A stretch of 64,000 bases of DNA, taken from contig CM067079.1 of NCBI GenBank assembly GCA_033980235.1, positions 26,989,562 through 27,053,561 on the forward strand, read 5' to 3'. The stretch comes from Diadema setosum (lineage: Eukaryota > Echinodermata > Echinoidea > Diadematoida > Diadematidae). This document shows, in pieces, positions 1 to 10,275 of this stretch. The position numbers were made by a program, and so were the translations under genes. The first letter of the stretch is position 1, and each line of letters starts with the position of its first letter. The notes below the pieces were generated by a model. That model saw only the letters and a program-made list of their open reading frames with translations, did no database searches and was not told the DNA's origin.

Positions 1-267
1 GTGTATCGAGTAATTTTTTTTTTCGTTTACACAATGCAGCTTTCTCCAAAAGACTAGTGGTGACCTCATCAATAAACTACAACACAAAGAAAAACAACGG
101 ATAATGTTAAAATTGATATTGAACTATTGTAAATTGGTCGAGAAACGACTTCGTTTAGGAAGAACACGTCATTCAGAAAGAAGCATGCACCGTCAACTAT
201 ACGTGTGACTACTCAAAGTCAATGCATAACCAGTTTAAATGATGCTTGTCGTGAAAGTAAGAGATTA

Positions 268-658
268 TTAAAGGGATGGTATAGTATTGGTTGAAGTGAG
301 AATTGAGCTTTTAACTTTTTGTGAGATACTTAGAAACCACTTTATGAAATGTCAAAGAGAATTTCATTTGCATAGGGATTCATAGTTTATTTGAGAAAAA
401 TCGGGTTTGAAATGGCTGCGATATCCAAAAACAAAGTAAAACAAAGTAAAACAAAGTAAAACAAAGTGATCCTAATAAAAGGCGGGTCCCACCTTTTATT
501 AGTATCAATTTGTTTGGATGTCTCGGCAATTGCAAAAACAATTTTCATCAAATAAATTTTAATTCCTCTAAGAATTATATGCTCTTTCATATTCCACAAG
601 AGGTGTCTTTCTATCTCACAAAGAAAAGTTGGAAACCAATACTATACTATCCCTTTAA
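268..658. mobile_element. TTAA-flanked palindromic MITE, family A copy 1
   Basis: The ends are inverted repeats: AGGGATGGTATAGTATTGG on the left and its near-complement, with one extra difference, on the right. Both ends abut TTAA (268-271 and 655-658), which I read as the target-site duplication. The interior is also roughly palindromic around GGTGGGTCCCACC-like sequence near 480-495. A second copy lies at 25721-26099. No coding capacity is visible, so it is non-autonomous. A TTAA target is typical of piggyBac or Kolobok-type transposons, but the family is not established here. Copy 1 differs from copy 2 by extra tandem ACAAAGTAAA units at about 430-465. Confidence 0.85.
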
Positions 659-1137
659 AACAGAGAAGTGAGGTATGCTATGTATGACGGAGGGAGACAA
701 AGTGATCAGTCCTTTCATAACGGAATGCACGTCGTGTTTGAACAAAACGGTTGCTTACTTCTTGTACAGCTGGAGGCTCACTGACTGGATAAGCCTTTTT
801 TTTTTGTAATCTATATCTTTCTCTCTATCTTTCTCTTGAGAGAAACAAATGGATACATTGCATGGGAAAAGAAAACTGGTTTGAAAATTAGCGAAGTTCA
901 TTCGACGCAACAGTGCATCACTGTTTTATCAAGTGTTTATGCTGCCATGCGTTCACGACCTTTGCCTGTCATCATGTTGAGCCCATACGTTAACTAATTT
1001 ATTTTAGCCAGGTTTTGATAAAATACAATCGACAATCCATTTCGGAACTGATGTGATGTTGGATGTCCTGCTGATTCTGGAGCCAGTCGATATTTATTTT
1101 TGTCCTCAAAGTATAGAATCTGCATAGTAGTGAAAAT
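659..1137. other. upstream flank and possible promoter region of the secreted-protein gene
   Basis: This stretch holds no open frame of note. I see no convincing TATA box or CpG-rich block, so the promoter of the downstream gene cannot be placed. A CT-rich tract lies near 825-840. Confidence 0.3.
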
Positions 1138-1228
1138 ATGACTTTAGAGATGCGACCGATGCTGTTTTTCCCGGTGTTGCTTGCGGTGATTATTCTTGAG
1201 ACAGTCCAGACGAATGCAAGAGCTCTAG
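1138..1228 (+). CDS. exon 1 (signal peptide) of a predicted 155-aa cysteine-free secreted protein
   Basis: This coding exon encodes residues 1-30 plus one base of codon 31. The start ATG is followed by a classical signal peptide: Arg6 in the n-region, a hydrophobic core at about residues 8-20 (MLFFPVLLAVIIL) and a likely cleavage site after NARA (residue 29). It ends at a good donor, G|GTAAGA at 1229. The phase-1 end matches the phase of the acceptor at 2485, and joining 1138-1228, 2486-2642 and 4557-4776 gives one uninterrupted 155-codon frame ending in TAA. The full protein has no cysteine, a basic cluster and an SGSG motif (see exon 3). I do not recognise the family. Candidates are a small secreted matrix or proteoglycan core protein, or a peptide-hormone precursor. 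The model is read by eye; extra small exons cannot be excluded. Confidence 0.7.
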
Positions 1229-2485
1229 GTAAGACGTGTACGGTTTAATCCGGTGCCGGGTAAAGATTTCACAGGTAGATATTCCAGAGGTAAACATTTT
1301 AAAACTACACAATGTCAGAGGTAATACGGACATCGTTTTACTGAACATTGGTCCAGTTACCCAAATATATACATGTTTATCAAACATTTGAATTTTACTA
1401 CCAGTTACTCATGATTTTTTTCTTTCTTAGCCCAAACTTTTCGGTACATTTTATTTGCTTTGAGGGGAATACACATTACAAGCCCTGCTTTTTAGCTTCC
1501 CCTCAATTTTCAATATTATTGGTTGATATCATTAATATTTGCTAGAAAACCTACAATTTTGTGATAATACTATATTTTGACATATCTTGAATATAAATGT
1601 TTTGCACATTTATATTTTTTGTTGAAAATGGGAATGAATGAATGAAATTGTATTTGATTTTCATTAATTGTTCCATAAGAGTCAATATATGTGAACTATC
1701 CAGTGATTTGCGGTATACCAAAACTATGAAAATTCATACATTTGAACAGGTTGTCCAATGTTTTTCCTCAAATTTGACTGATGTGTTCTATTAATATATT
1801 GCATTAACTAAATCCACATATATATTTGTTTCATTTTCCTTCAAACGAAAATCCCACTCCAAGTTCAATGTGATATTGCTATGAATAATAGAGTCAAACA
1901 GACTAAACAATGATACTTTAGTACAATCGGATAAAATTTAAAAGAAACTTATGAATTTTATTTTTCCCATTTTTGATAAAACATTGATATGGCTGAAAGT
2001 CACATAAGCACATTAGACTGCTTGATGACATCAACGCCTCTGAAGTCTTTTACTTACCAAGATATGCATTTTCGTCATTTTTTTTTGTTGTAAATGAATG
2101 CAAAAAGAGGAGATTATTGCGCTCTCTTAAAATAATGGTAGGATTGTACATAATCATTAATCAGTGACGACCTTTTAAAGGACACGTGTAACACTTGCTG
2201 ACTTGATGACAACCCTCCACTTTTTGAATGTTTTCACAGACATAAGAATCAGTCAGATTTCAGGTAAAGATACCATCACCATCGAGTTTGATTTACCCAC
2301 TGATATCGCCAATTTGTGAAAAATTACAACCTTTGATTATAAGTTCGATCAATCTCACTTTTAGTCTATTGCAAAGGAAAGTCTTCGTGTCCTGTTGGTT
2401 AGATAGTCCTTTCTTAGTTTTAGTGTCAATCAAAACATAAAGCGGAGTTTCATGTTATGTGTGATTCTCAATTGACCTCCGCCAG
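1229..2485 (+). other. intron 1 of the secreted-protein gene
   Basis: The intron begins GTAAGA and ends CCTCCGCCAG, 1,257 bp long. It is AT-rich with no open frame or repeat of note. Confidence 0.6.
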
Positions 2486-2642
2486 GACCTCGCGCTCCGG
2501 ACGCGGCTGCGTCGGGCCAGTCTGTCGACGTGGAAGCCTACGCTGAACAGGGCAATGATGATGGGGTCCTCCATCACGGTCGAGACAGTGTGAGCAAGTG
2601 GCTCAACCACGGGATGGCACCGAAGGAAGCCGCGATTGAAGG
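2486..2642 (+). CDS. exon 2 of the predicted secreted protein
   Basis: The exon encodes the last two bases of codon 31 through two bases of codon 83. The translation is Ala/Asp/Glu/His-rich and hydrophilic, from PRAPDAAASGQ through SVSKWLNHGMAPKEAAIE. It is much more GC-rich than the surrounding introns, and no stop occurs in the frame set by exon 1. The donor is GG|GTGAGC at 2643, leaving phase 2, which matches exon 3. No glycosylation sequon, cysteine or known domain is visible. The segment between the signal peptide and the basic cluster would be a propeptide if the protein is a hormone precursor. Confidence 0.68.
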
Positions 2643-2978
2643 GTGAGCCTAACCCCACGAGTGCCACATTAATTATCTGCTCTTTGTATTGGTTTGTGTG
2701 CAGAATTTGTGCATATTTGATTCATTGGCACAAAAAGGGATAAATAATTTAATTGGACACGAGATGGGTGAGAAAAGCAGAATCGATGAAACATGCAGGA
2801 GATTCAAGAGAAGAGAAAGCATGCAGGAGAGAGTGAGAGAAAAACTCAAGTAAGGAATTTAGACGTACATAAAAAAAAGAAAATAAGGAAATAGATAAAA
2901 GATTACAAAAACCCGAATTCATGTTGTTACGACCAAAATCACTGTGAGAATGATCGCACAAAAGAAACAATCAACTAA

Positions 2979-3404
2979 TGTTCAGGCGGTTTATTAACAG
3001 TGATATTGTGGGTACAGACTCGTAATCGGTTTTCACATCAGTACAATAATGATCAATAGAAACAGTTACAAATCGGTAATAGAATCACTTACGTGCATTA
3101 CAGTCCAAAATTTGAAAGCAAGTAACCCTTTGACAGTGTCCAGATACGATGTTCGATGCACAGATGAATGATCCGCGATGCACCGATGAATGATACCTCA
3201 GACGTAAATCCAGAGGCGCAGGTTGTGATAATCCTCGTTATTAATCCGGGGTAAAAATCCAGGATATACGTCCACAGCGAAACGTGCAGAATCCAAACGT
3301 TATGATGACCACGTCCAGTCGATGCGTTGAATGATGATTCACTTTATATTGTCCAGCAAGGAATCCAACCCGTCACAGCTTTGCCGTAATAATGTCCGTT
3401 GACA
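2979..3404 (-). mobile_element. candidate solo LTR or similar insertion
   Basis: The segment begins TGTTCAGG and ends GTTGACA, i.e. TG...CA, and is flanked by CTAA on both sides (2975-2978 and 3405-3408), as a 4-bp target duplication would give. On the minus strand an AATAAA lies 11 bases from one end, as in an LTR with almost no U5. No primer-binding site or internal coding region is present. An unrelated chance match of the short flanks is possible. Confidence 0.3.
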
Positions 3405-4230
3405 CTAAAATATGGAGTCTATCTCCAACGTAGGCAAATTAATTCTCTGCAAGCAAAATGTCTCCCAGGCCTTATCTCCACAAACACAATTTGTATAGCA
3501 GGTCAGCAGGTAACACAGGACTGACTATAACAAGTCGCTTCAGAGCCAGAAGTGCCGTAACTCTCAGAGCAGTGGTGTTGGGTACTCTGCCTACCTCAGA
3601 ATTTCTCCTGCTTATATACTATCCATTCACCCCTTTCTAGTACATTCTGTAATTTTCTCCAACCTGGGGCTACATACCTGAACATACTAGCAAGTCCAAA
3701 TTCCAGGAATCCTGGATGACTCACTTCCTAATATGTGCATAACATCATTGCCAAAATTAACTACCAATCACATTTGGCTACAAGGGCAGTGCTTCACTCA
3801 GCCAGCACTTCCTAGAATTTTCTGGAATGGGTGAAATCATTCTAGATTGAATGAGCTATAATGTATTTCCTGTCACATGCATACATGTACTGTAGCTACA
3901 TTGTATACCATGTAGAAAATTATCCACTGATCTGGTCAGCCTGTATGTACTACATCTAATATCATATAGAATGTTCTCCATTAATCTGGTCTACCTGTGT
4001 ACATACACATTAAACAACCATGCATACAGCCTTGATACATACGTACATAACTACTTGTGTGTACATTTGTGACAATGTATAGACAAAAGAAAGAAAGAGA
4101 GGACAAGCTGAAAACGGTACTTTATTTCTTGTCTGCACCCGTGTTGATACATCATTTCGTATATAATAAATCCCGATGGAAACCCATTTTCTTTGCTCAA
4201 AGTTTTTACTATAATGTTTGTTTGTGTTTG

Positions 4231-4234
<4 letters not shown>

Positions 4235-4264
<30 letters not shown>
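4235..4264. repeat. (GT)n microsatellite
   Basis: About 15 GT units lie in intron 2 of the secreted-protein gene. Confidence 0.95.
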
Positions 4265-4266
<2 letters not shown>

Positions 4267-4556
4267 CGTAATAGTGCATATTGGGCATCAATAATGCGTA
4301 AATTAGAATATTCAAATCAATACAGACTGTAAAATCGAGTTTTTTCCCTATTTCTCACAAAGATACATCCAGCTACCCTATAAGGCGATGAATTATCTTT
4401 TCCATTTTTTTATTTCATATATCAACAGTTTGAACAGTAAGAATAGTAATGACCATTTATATTTAGTGTGTTTTCACTACGTTATCATGGTCTGTTCGTT
4501 TTAATGATTACCTAATGCCATCTATTCGCTATTCCTCCTCCTCCCATTTACCGCAG

Positions 4557-4776
4557 GTCTAGACAGTTCGAAGCGAGCAAAAACAAGAAACGAAGACAAC
4601 GTAAGAAGCCTCGAGCCGGCCAACGGCCCGACATCCCTCGCACCCATCGGGGGAGAACCCCGGTAGAAGACGATGACGGGTCGGGGAGTGGCGCCTTTGA
4701 ATCTCACGCGGGCAACAAGAAAATACAGCCTGCCCGAGTTTATTCCCCAAGTTCAGATTTTATCTTTCCGTATTAA
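4557..4776 (+). CDS. exon 3 (basic cluster, SGSG motif, C-terminus) of the predicted secreted protein
   Basis: The acceptor follows a clean CT-rich tract. The exon completes codon 83 and encodes residues 84-155, ending in TAA. Residues 91-102 (KNKKRRQRKKPR) contain nine basic residues of twelve. They could bind heparin or be cut by proprotein convertases, since R95-R98 fits the minimal RXXR pattern. Residues 120-128 (EDDDGSGSG) match the acidic-plus-SGSG pattern of chondroitin or heparan sulfate attachment sites in proteoglycan cores. A further KK lies at 137-138. The C-terminus (YSPSSDFIFPY) has no amidation glycine. The 3' end is uncertain: an ATTAAA overlaps the stop codon but no clear AATAAA follows. 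Confidence 0.7.
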
Positions 4777-5512
4777 ACATTCTGTATGTTTATGCTTTTT
4801 GTTTGTATTCTATGACATCACAACAGCGATTTAAGATATATATGAATGCAATTTGAGCAATCAAGGTGTAATGAAGGTAGCGTATTCATATGAAACCATT
4901 GTGTCTTCATGTGTTTTTCCACTACTTTAATTGTGTCCATGAAATCACCGGAGGAAAGATCAGCGCCTAAAATTATCTTTAATTTGCTGCTGTCGTTGCC
5001 GTCATCAAACCATCGACGACTCTGTCTAGAGACTATAAGGATGTGACAGGCTATTCCACTATATGAGATGAATTGTGGGACACAGCGATATGTCCATCAT
5101 AGACAAGAATATACACAAACTGTTCATCGAAAGTGGCGCCGTTTGTACTATAGGGGTATTTATAGCTATCTAAAATACAACACTTTCGCTAAATATTTAG
5201 AGTGTTACGCTCGATTACGCAACCACTCCGATACAAACAGAGGACCAATTTGAGCACCGAGGTGACGTCATCAATAACGCTCGTTTCCATGGTTGCTGGC
5301 TCCAAATTAGACAACCTGAAGGAGAGAGAGAAAAAAAAGAAACAGATCACATCATGTGCCCTTATTACAAAACTGAACACTAGGCGAATTGGATGAACAT
5401 TGCTCTTTCGAGAAGAGCAGTGAAGTGTTTTTTAATATGCTTGAAGTGTCCATCATGTTGATAACAAGTTTCTGCATAATTCACACATATCTGTATATGT
5501 ATATATATTGTG

Positions 5513-5514
<2 letters not shown>
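4777..5514. other. intergenic, no gene seen
   Basis: No supported gene lies here. It probably includes the 3' UTR of the upstream gene. A consensus CRE palindrome (TGACGTCA, 5263-5270) sits 12 bp from an RFX-like site at 5283-5296. Confidence 0.4.
5263..5296. promoter_or_regulatory. CRE palindrome next to an RFX-like site
   Basis: TGACGTCA (5263-5270) is a full CREB/ATF site. GTTTCCATGGTTGC (5283-5296) resembles an RFX X-box with one core mismatch. The pairing recalls X1/X2 promoter modules. No gene start is visible beside it, so function is unproven. Confidence 0.3.
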
Positions 5515-5594
<80 letters not shown>

Positions 5595-5603
5595 TATATG
5601 TAT
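5515..5603. repeat. (TA)n microsatellite
   Basis: This is a near-pure TA array immediately left of the foldback element. Confidence 0.95.
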
Positions 5604-5656
5604 AGTGTGATGATGCTGATACTCGTACCGTACGCCTCTGTCATCTTAGGAAGATT

Positions 5657-6120
5657 ATAGTCGAGACAATGTAGATGACAAAAGATGTCGCATGAAACCG
5701 GCTGTTACGAAGCTTTCGACCTTGGTCTTCCTCAGCTTTATTATCTGTTTATGCAATGAAGTATATGTTTTTGAGCATAGCAAATCTGGAGTCATGAACA
5801 CAATATATTAAACACAAGTTCAGCATGAGTTAATAGCTTCATAGCATACTTGGCAACATTTTACTCACTTTATACTCCTTTACAGTTATACATTGTTGAA
5901 TGTGTTGCGAATTGCCAAAAATGTTGCCAAGTATGCTATGAAGCTATTAACTCATGTTGAACTTGTGTTTAATATATATTATGTTCATGACTCCAGATTT
6001 GCTATGCTCAAAAACATATATTTCATTGCATAAACAGATAATAAAGCTGAGGAAGACCAAGGTCGAAAGCTTCGTAACAGCCGGTTTCATGCGACATCTT
6101 TTGTCATCTTTTGTCTCGAC

Positions 6121-6122
<2 letters not shown>
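5657..6122. mobile_element. foldback element with about 206-bp inverted arms and hammerhead-like cores
   Basis: The left arm (5657-5862) and right arm (5917-6122) are near-perfect reverse complements separated by a 54-bp spacer. TA arrays flank the element on both sides. Each arm contains CTGAGGA, a short GACC/GGTC hairpin and GAAA: right arm + strand 6047-6068, left arm minus strand 5714-5735. This order matches the conserved core of hammerhead ribozymes (CUGANGA, stem II, GAA), though one extra A precedes stem II and stem III is not obvious. Such motifs are known in terminal repeats of Penelope-like retroelements. No protein is encoded. Confidence 0.8.

Positions 6123-6180
<58 letters not shown>
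6122..6180. repeat. (TA)n microsatellite
   Basis: TA array between the foldback element and the retrotransposon fragment. Confidence 0.95.
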
Positions 6181-6183
<3 letters not shown>

Positions 6184-6221
6184 TTGTATCTTCTTTATCC
6201 TTTTTGTTTTCCCTAACTAGG

Positions 6222-7262
6222 ATTGAACTCTCTGGAGCTTTAAAGCAATTAGAATTGTGTATTGATGATGTTAAGGCATAGATGGAAAGAAATGGTCTGA
6301 AATTTAACGACAGTAAGTAAGAATCTATTCTGATAGGATCCAACATATTTTTTTTCCAACACTTGTCCAACGTGAATTCTGATTTGTATTGTTATGTTAG
6401 AATTGGCAATAGTAATATCAAGCCTTCGAACAAAGTTCGTATAATCTTCGTGCTGTTTTTTTAATGCAAATCTGACATTCAAAGACCATATTTCATATGT
6501 ATCCCAATCTGTAAGATTTCATTTGCGTAACCTGGGCTCAATTCGGAGATATTTGACTAAATTATTTAACTAAATCAGCAGCAGAAAAACTGATGTGTGA
6601 TGCTCTTATTTCGTCTCCGCTAGATTTCTGCAATTCTCTGTTTTGCAGCCTTCCACAAAAAGAACTCAGTAAACTGCAACGTCTTCAGAATTGTGCCGCT
6701 AGATTACTTATTTTCACGAAGAAAACTACACATATACTATCCCAATACTCGGTCCCTATCCATTCACACTGGCTCCCCGTAGAAAAAAACGTATTAACTT
6801 CAAGATTCTTCTTCTTGTCTACCGTACATCGCACAGATTTGCCCCTGCCTACTTTCAAAAATACTCTTCATCTTCACCAACCACCACGCAATCTCCGTTC
6901 ATCGAACTCGCAAAAATTACAGGTACCTCGAATCAAGCATAGTTGCTTTTTCTTACTTTTTCATACATGGGCCCAAAGCTTTGGAATAGCCTTCCAAAAT
7001 CTCTTCGACAAGCATATCTTCTACTGATGCTTTTAAAAAGAACCTCAAGACCTACCTTTTCAATCTAAATTGACAATTATTGTTTACCTGTATGTATATA
7101 TGTACGTATATTGTTTGTTTGTTTGTTTATTGCTCTTATATATTCTGTGATACTCTGCTGTAATGTGATATGTACTCTGTTCTACACGGCCATGTAGTAT
7201 CTTTTTAGGTAGAAAGAGCGGTTTATACATGTAAGAGTCTTTCTATTATCGTTATTATTATA
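6222..7262 (+). pseudogene. decayed 3' end of a CR1/L2-like non-LTR retrotransposon (reverse transcriptase C-terminus)
   Basis: Translation across frameshifts and stops gives the typical C-terminal reverse transcriptase region of CR1/L2-class elements. The order is CIDDVKA-stop-MERNGLKFNDSK (about 6270-6315), then SPLDFCNSLFCSLPQKEL, KLQRLQNCAARLLIF, then HSHWLPVEKN (6593-6790), an LRSSNSQKLQVPR segment, and AFKKNLKTYLFNLN followed by TGA at 7071-7073. The longest intact piece is 144 codons (6593-7027). The 3' UTR ends in AGAGCGGTTTATACATGTAA and ATT/TTA repeats, as such elements do. The catalytic YADD region and ORF1 are absent, so this is a dead 5'-truncated copy. Confidence 0.88.
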
Positions 7263-7428
7263 GGGCATAAATACTTGCCCTCCGGAAAATTGTAAAACAG
7301 TATAATTATTATACAGTTCTGTATAAGCCTCTATAGTTACTTTCCCGAATAAAATGTTTACTACACAGTAATAACCATTTCAAAGACACATCATAATAAA
7401 TGTTACGTTGTATATGAAATAATCAATC

Positions 7429-7551
<123 letters not shown>

Positions 7552-7984
7552 GTATTCGTTTATCTGCATATAATACACGAGGAAGAGAGAGAGAGAGAGA
7601 GCAATGTGAGCGAAGGCATTTGGAAGACATTGATCATTCTTGTGGTACAGTCTTTATTCCAGCTGAGTTGACAAGAGATGTGCGTATATCCCAAGTTCAA
7701 TAGATTGAGAGGCATATATACTTCAAGTCGGTAGCCACTCAACGTTCAAGGAGTGCGGTTATAAACATTGGAGACGCATATCTCACGTAGCGGTGGACAC
7801 GGCACGTTCAGTCGCCAACCAACAAGTGCCCATCGAGATGAATGGATTCAAAACTAAGGACCTGGTAGAGTACAACGATACTCTGCCAGTGAGATGTAGG
7901 ATGTCTACCTATAACTGGGACGCAACTCATGTCTTAATCTGATACGTACAGAGAGATGAGGAAGACAGAGAAGTAGAAAGAGAC

Positions 7985-8553
7985 AAGTAGGAGGAAGAAG
8001 AGAAGACAAGAAGAAGGAGAAGGAGAACAAGGGAGATGAAGGGGGAGGGGACAGAAGAAGTACATAATATATGTTCAACTTTGCACCTTAAAAGGTACAG
8101 ACCAACGTCACACTGGGAGCACCTTTACGGGTGGAACTTAAAGGCCCAATTTTGCACATTTCTGGTCTGAAAGGTGCAAAATTGCGCCTTTAAAGGGTTA
8201 TACTCCCATCTTGACACCGGTTTGAAAGGTGCAAAGTTGCACCCATGAAGAGGGCGAGACAAAAGAGGAGGGAAGGAGATTAGAGGAAGAGGATTAAGAC
8301 AATAATGAGAAGGAGGAGGAGAACCCGCAGGGGAGATAAAGAGGGAGGGGGCAGAAGAAACACACAAAATAGATTCAACTTTGCTCCTTTAAAGGTACAG
8401 ACCAATGTCACACTGGAAGTATGGATGTGACTTTGCACCTTTTAGATTAGAGAGGTGCAAAATTGCTCCCATTATGACACTGGTTTGAAAGGTGCAAAGT
8501 TGCACCTGTAAATGTGCTCCCAGTGCGTAATTAGTAAAGATGCAAAGTTGAAC
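7985..8553. repeat. tandem duplication, 300-bp period, with GGTGCAAAGTTGC motifs
   Basis: Two diverged units are offset by 300 bp: TTCAACTTTGC starts near 8072 and 8373. Each has a GA-rich leader followed by repeated GGTGCAAA(A/G)TTGC-type motifs on both strands. The second unit ends in the inverse of its start (GCAAAGTTGAA), so each may derive from a small inverted-repeat element. GA-rich sequence continues to about 8690. Confidence 0.75.
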
Positions 8554-8973
8554 TTATTTTTCTTAGAGTGTAGAAGCAGGAGAAGAGGAAGAAGAAGAGA
8601 GAGGAGGGAGAAGAATAAGAAGGACAAGTATATGGAGGAGGAGGAGGAGGAAGAAGATGAAGACGAGGGTGAGAAAGAGGAGAAGGATCGATTGTGAAAT
8701 TTACTGATGTTCACGAAGAGCAATCGGATCTGGGAACAATATTTGTTGTTCTCTCGGAAGAGTAACGTGAGGGAGAAGGACGAAGTGAAAGTGGAGAAGA
8801 AAGAAAGTTAACGATCAGAGAAAAAAAAAAGTGATGTCGATGCTAGTTGTGGTGCTTTATCAATGGTAAAAATGGATAACAGGGCACCGTTTCATGACAG
8901 TTGTCAGCTCTGACAAGTTGCCAGTCTCTGACAATTTCATTAAAATCTTGGTTTTGATTGGCTGAGAAGATCT

Positions 8974-9092
8974 GGGTCCCATTTCATAAAAGATGATAGG
9001 ATAACAACTCTCACTGGAGTGACAACTTCCCATAACAACAGCCAATCAGGAAGCTGGATCATATATATATTTTTTTTAATGAAATGGGGCCC
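8974..9092. mobile_element. small MITE with GGGTCCCATTTCATAAAA ends
   Basis: The left end GGGTCCCATTTCATAAAA and the right end, whose reverse complement begins GGGCCCCATTTCATTAAA, form inverted repeats. The interior lacks coding capacity. It resembles the 39567-39726 element in its ends. Confidence 0.55.
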
Positions 9093-9341
9093 TGGTCACT
9101 ATACTGTTAGTATCATGTCAAAGACTGACAACTAAGTCAGGATTGACAACTTTCATTTTACGGTTCCCAGATGTGATCGTGAATAAAAGGGAATGAAGAG
9201 AACGAAGAGGAGGAGAATTGGAAGAGAAGCAAATGGAAGCAATCAGAATGTGAAATCCAAACTGGGATTAGGCTCATTGATAATGTTATTATCATGTAAG
9301 ATATACTTATTGAAGAACATACTGAAGAACATGATAATAAG

Positions 9342-9640
9342 AGTTTGACCGCGAAACGGGTTAAGCGCCATTTTTAAACATGTTCAATTAAGTCCATCAT
9401 CAGATAGAGCAAAATAAAACTTTCCGGTGACACGTAACTTGTTGCATGCCAATTATTATTATTTTTTTTTTAGTTATTGATTAAGAATATTCCATAATAA
9501 ATAATTGTTCGTATTATTTTCATTTTTTAGCAGCTTCAAACACAGATATCTCAAAATAACGATACAGGACTTCATTCGTTGTGGCATCAAACTTTTCATA
9601 TTACGTACTTCACAAGAATAACAAATCGAAAGATTGTTTC
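9342..9640. repeat. dispersed repeat, copy 1 (pairs with 31700-31948)
   Basis: Blocks such as GGGTTAAGCRCCATTTTTAAACAT and the following roughly 250 bp recur in the same order at 31700-31948. No coding capacity or clear termini are visible. Confidence 0.6.
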
Positions 9641-10011
9641 GTAGTAGGCATGATAGTTGACGGAGAGAAAAAACCTGCATGACCCTGAAACCCAAAACCT
9701 AGCTCTGCTCTAACACGAAATCGAACGAAGAGAGAAATTCAATTTGAAATGGAGATGTGTACCAGTGGTGGCGCTAGAATCAGATTCATTATGCAAATAT
9801 ATTTCAATGCGAGCAGGAGAGTGGAAAGAAAGGACGCGTAATTTTCAATTTCGATTTATGTGCGTGTGAATGTCTGTCTATCTGTTTGTCTGTCCGTCTG
9901 TGTGTCTGTGTGTGTGTGTGTGGGGGGGGGGGGTGGGGGATGCCATAGGAATGAGGGGAAGCAGAAAGGTGGGGATCTACTTTCCAATGGAATTCAATGG
10001 CAATCCACACG

Positions 10012-10265
10012 GGCGGATCCAGGAATTCCGTAAAGGGGGGGGGGGGGGGGGCGCAAAAAAAAAACCAATTTCTGGTGCCACTCCCGGGTTTCATCGGCAA
10101 ACAAGCAAAAAACAACAACAACAACAACAAAACAAAACAAAAAACAAACAAACAAACAAACTCGCCGAGTAATCTTCCCCACTTCTGGGTTTCATCGGCT
10201 GACAAGCAAAACAAACAAACAAGCAAACAAATGAACAAATAAAGGACTTCAGCGCTGGATCCGCC
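10012..10265. mobile_element. short element with 11-bp perfect inverted ends GGCGGATCCAG
   Basis: GGCGGATCCAG (10012-10022) and its exact complement (10255-10265) bound the segment. Inside are a 16-G run, CAA repeats and two copies of a GGGTTTCATCGGC-type sequence. A related inverted fragment lies at 44885-44995 (CGGAATTCCTGGATC with the same G-rich neighbour). Confidence 0.6.
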
Positions 10266-10275
10266 ACTGATCCAA

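Larger units (their letters stand above)
2643..4556 (+). other. intron 2 of the secreted-protein gene
   Basis: The intron is 1,914 bp, beginning GTGAGC and ending in a strong pyrimidine tract (about 4526-4550) and CAG. It contains a candidate solo LTR (2979-3404) and a GT microsatellite (4235-4264). The rest is unique AT-rich sequence. Confidence 0.6.

Noticed and set aside
5389..5644. Tyr/Ile repeat 'proteins' on both strands
   Set aside because: Translations of the TA microsatellite.
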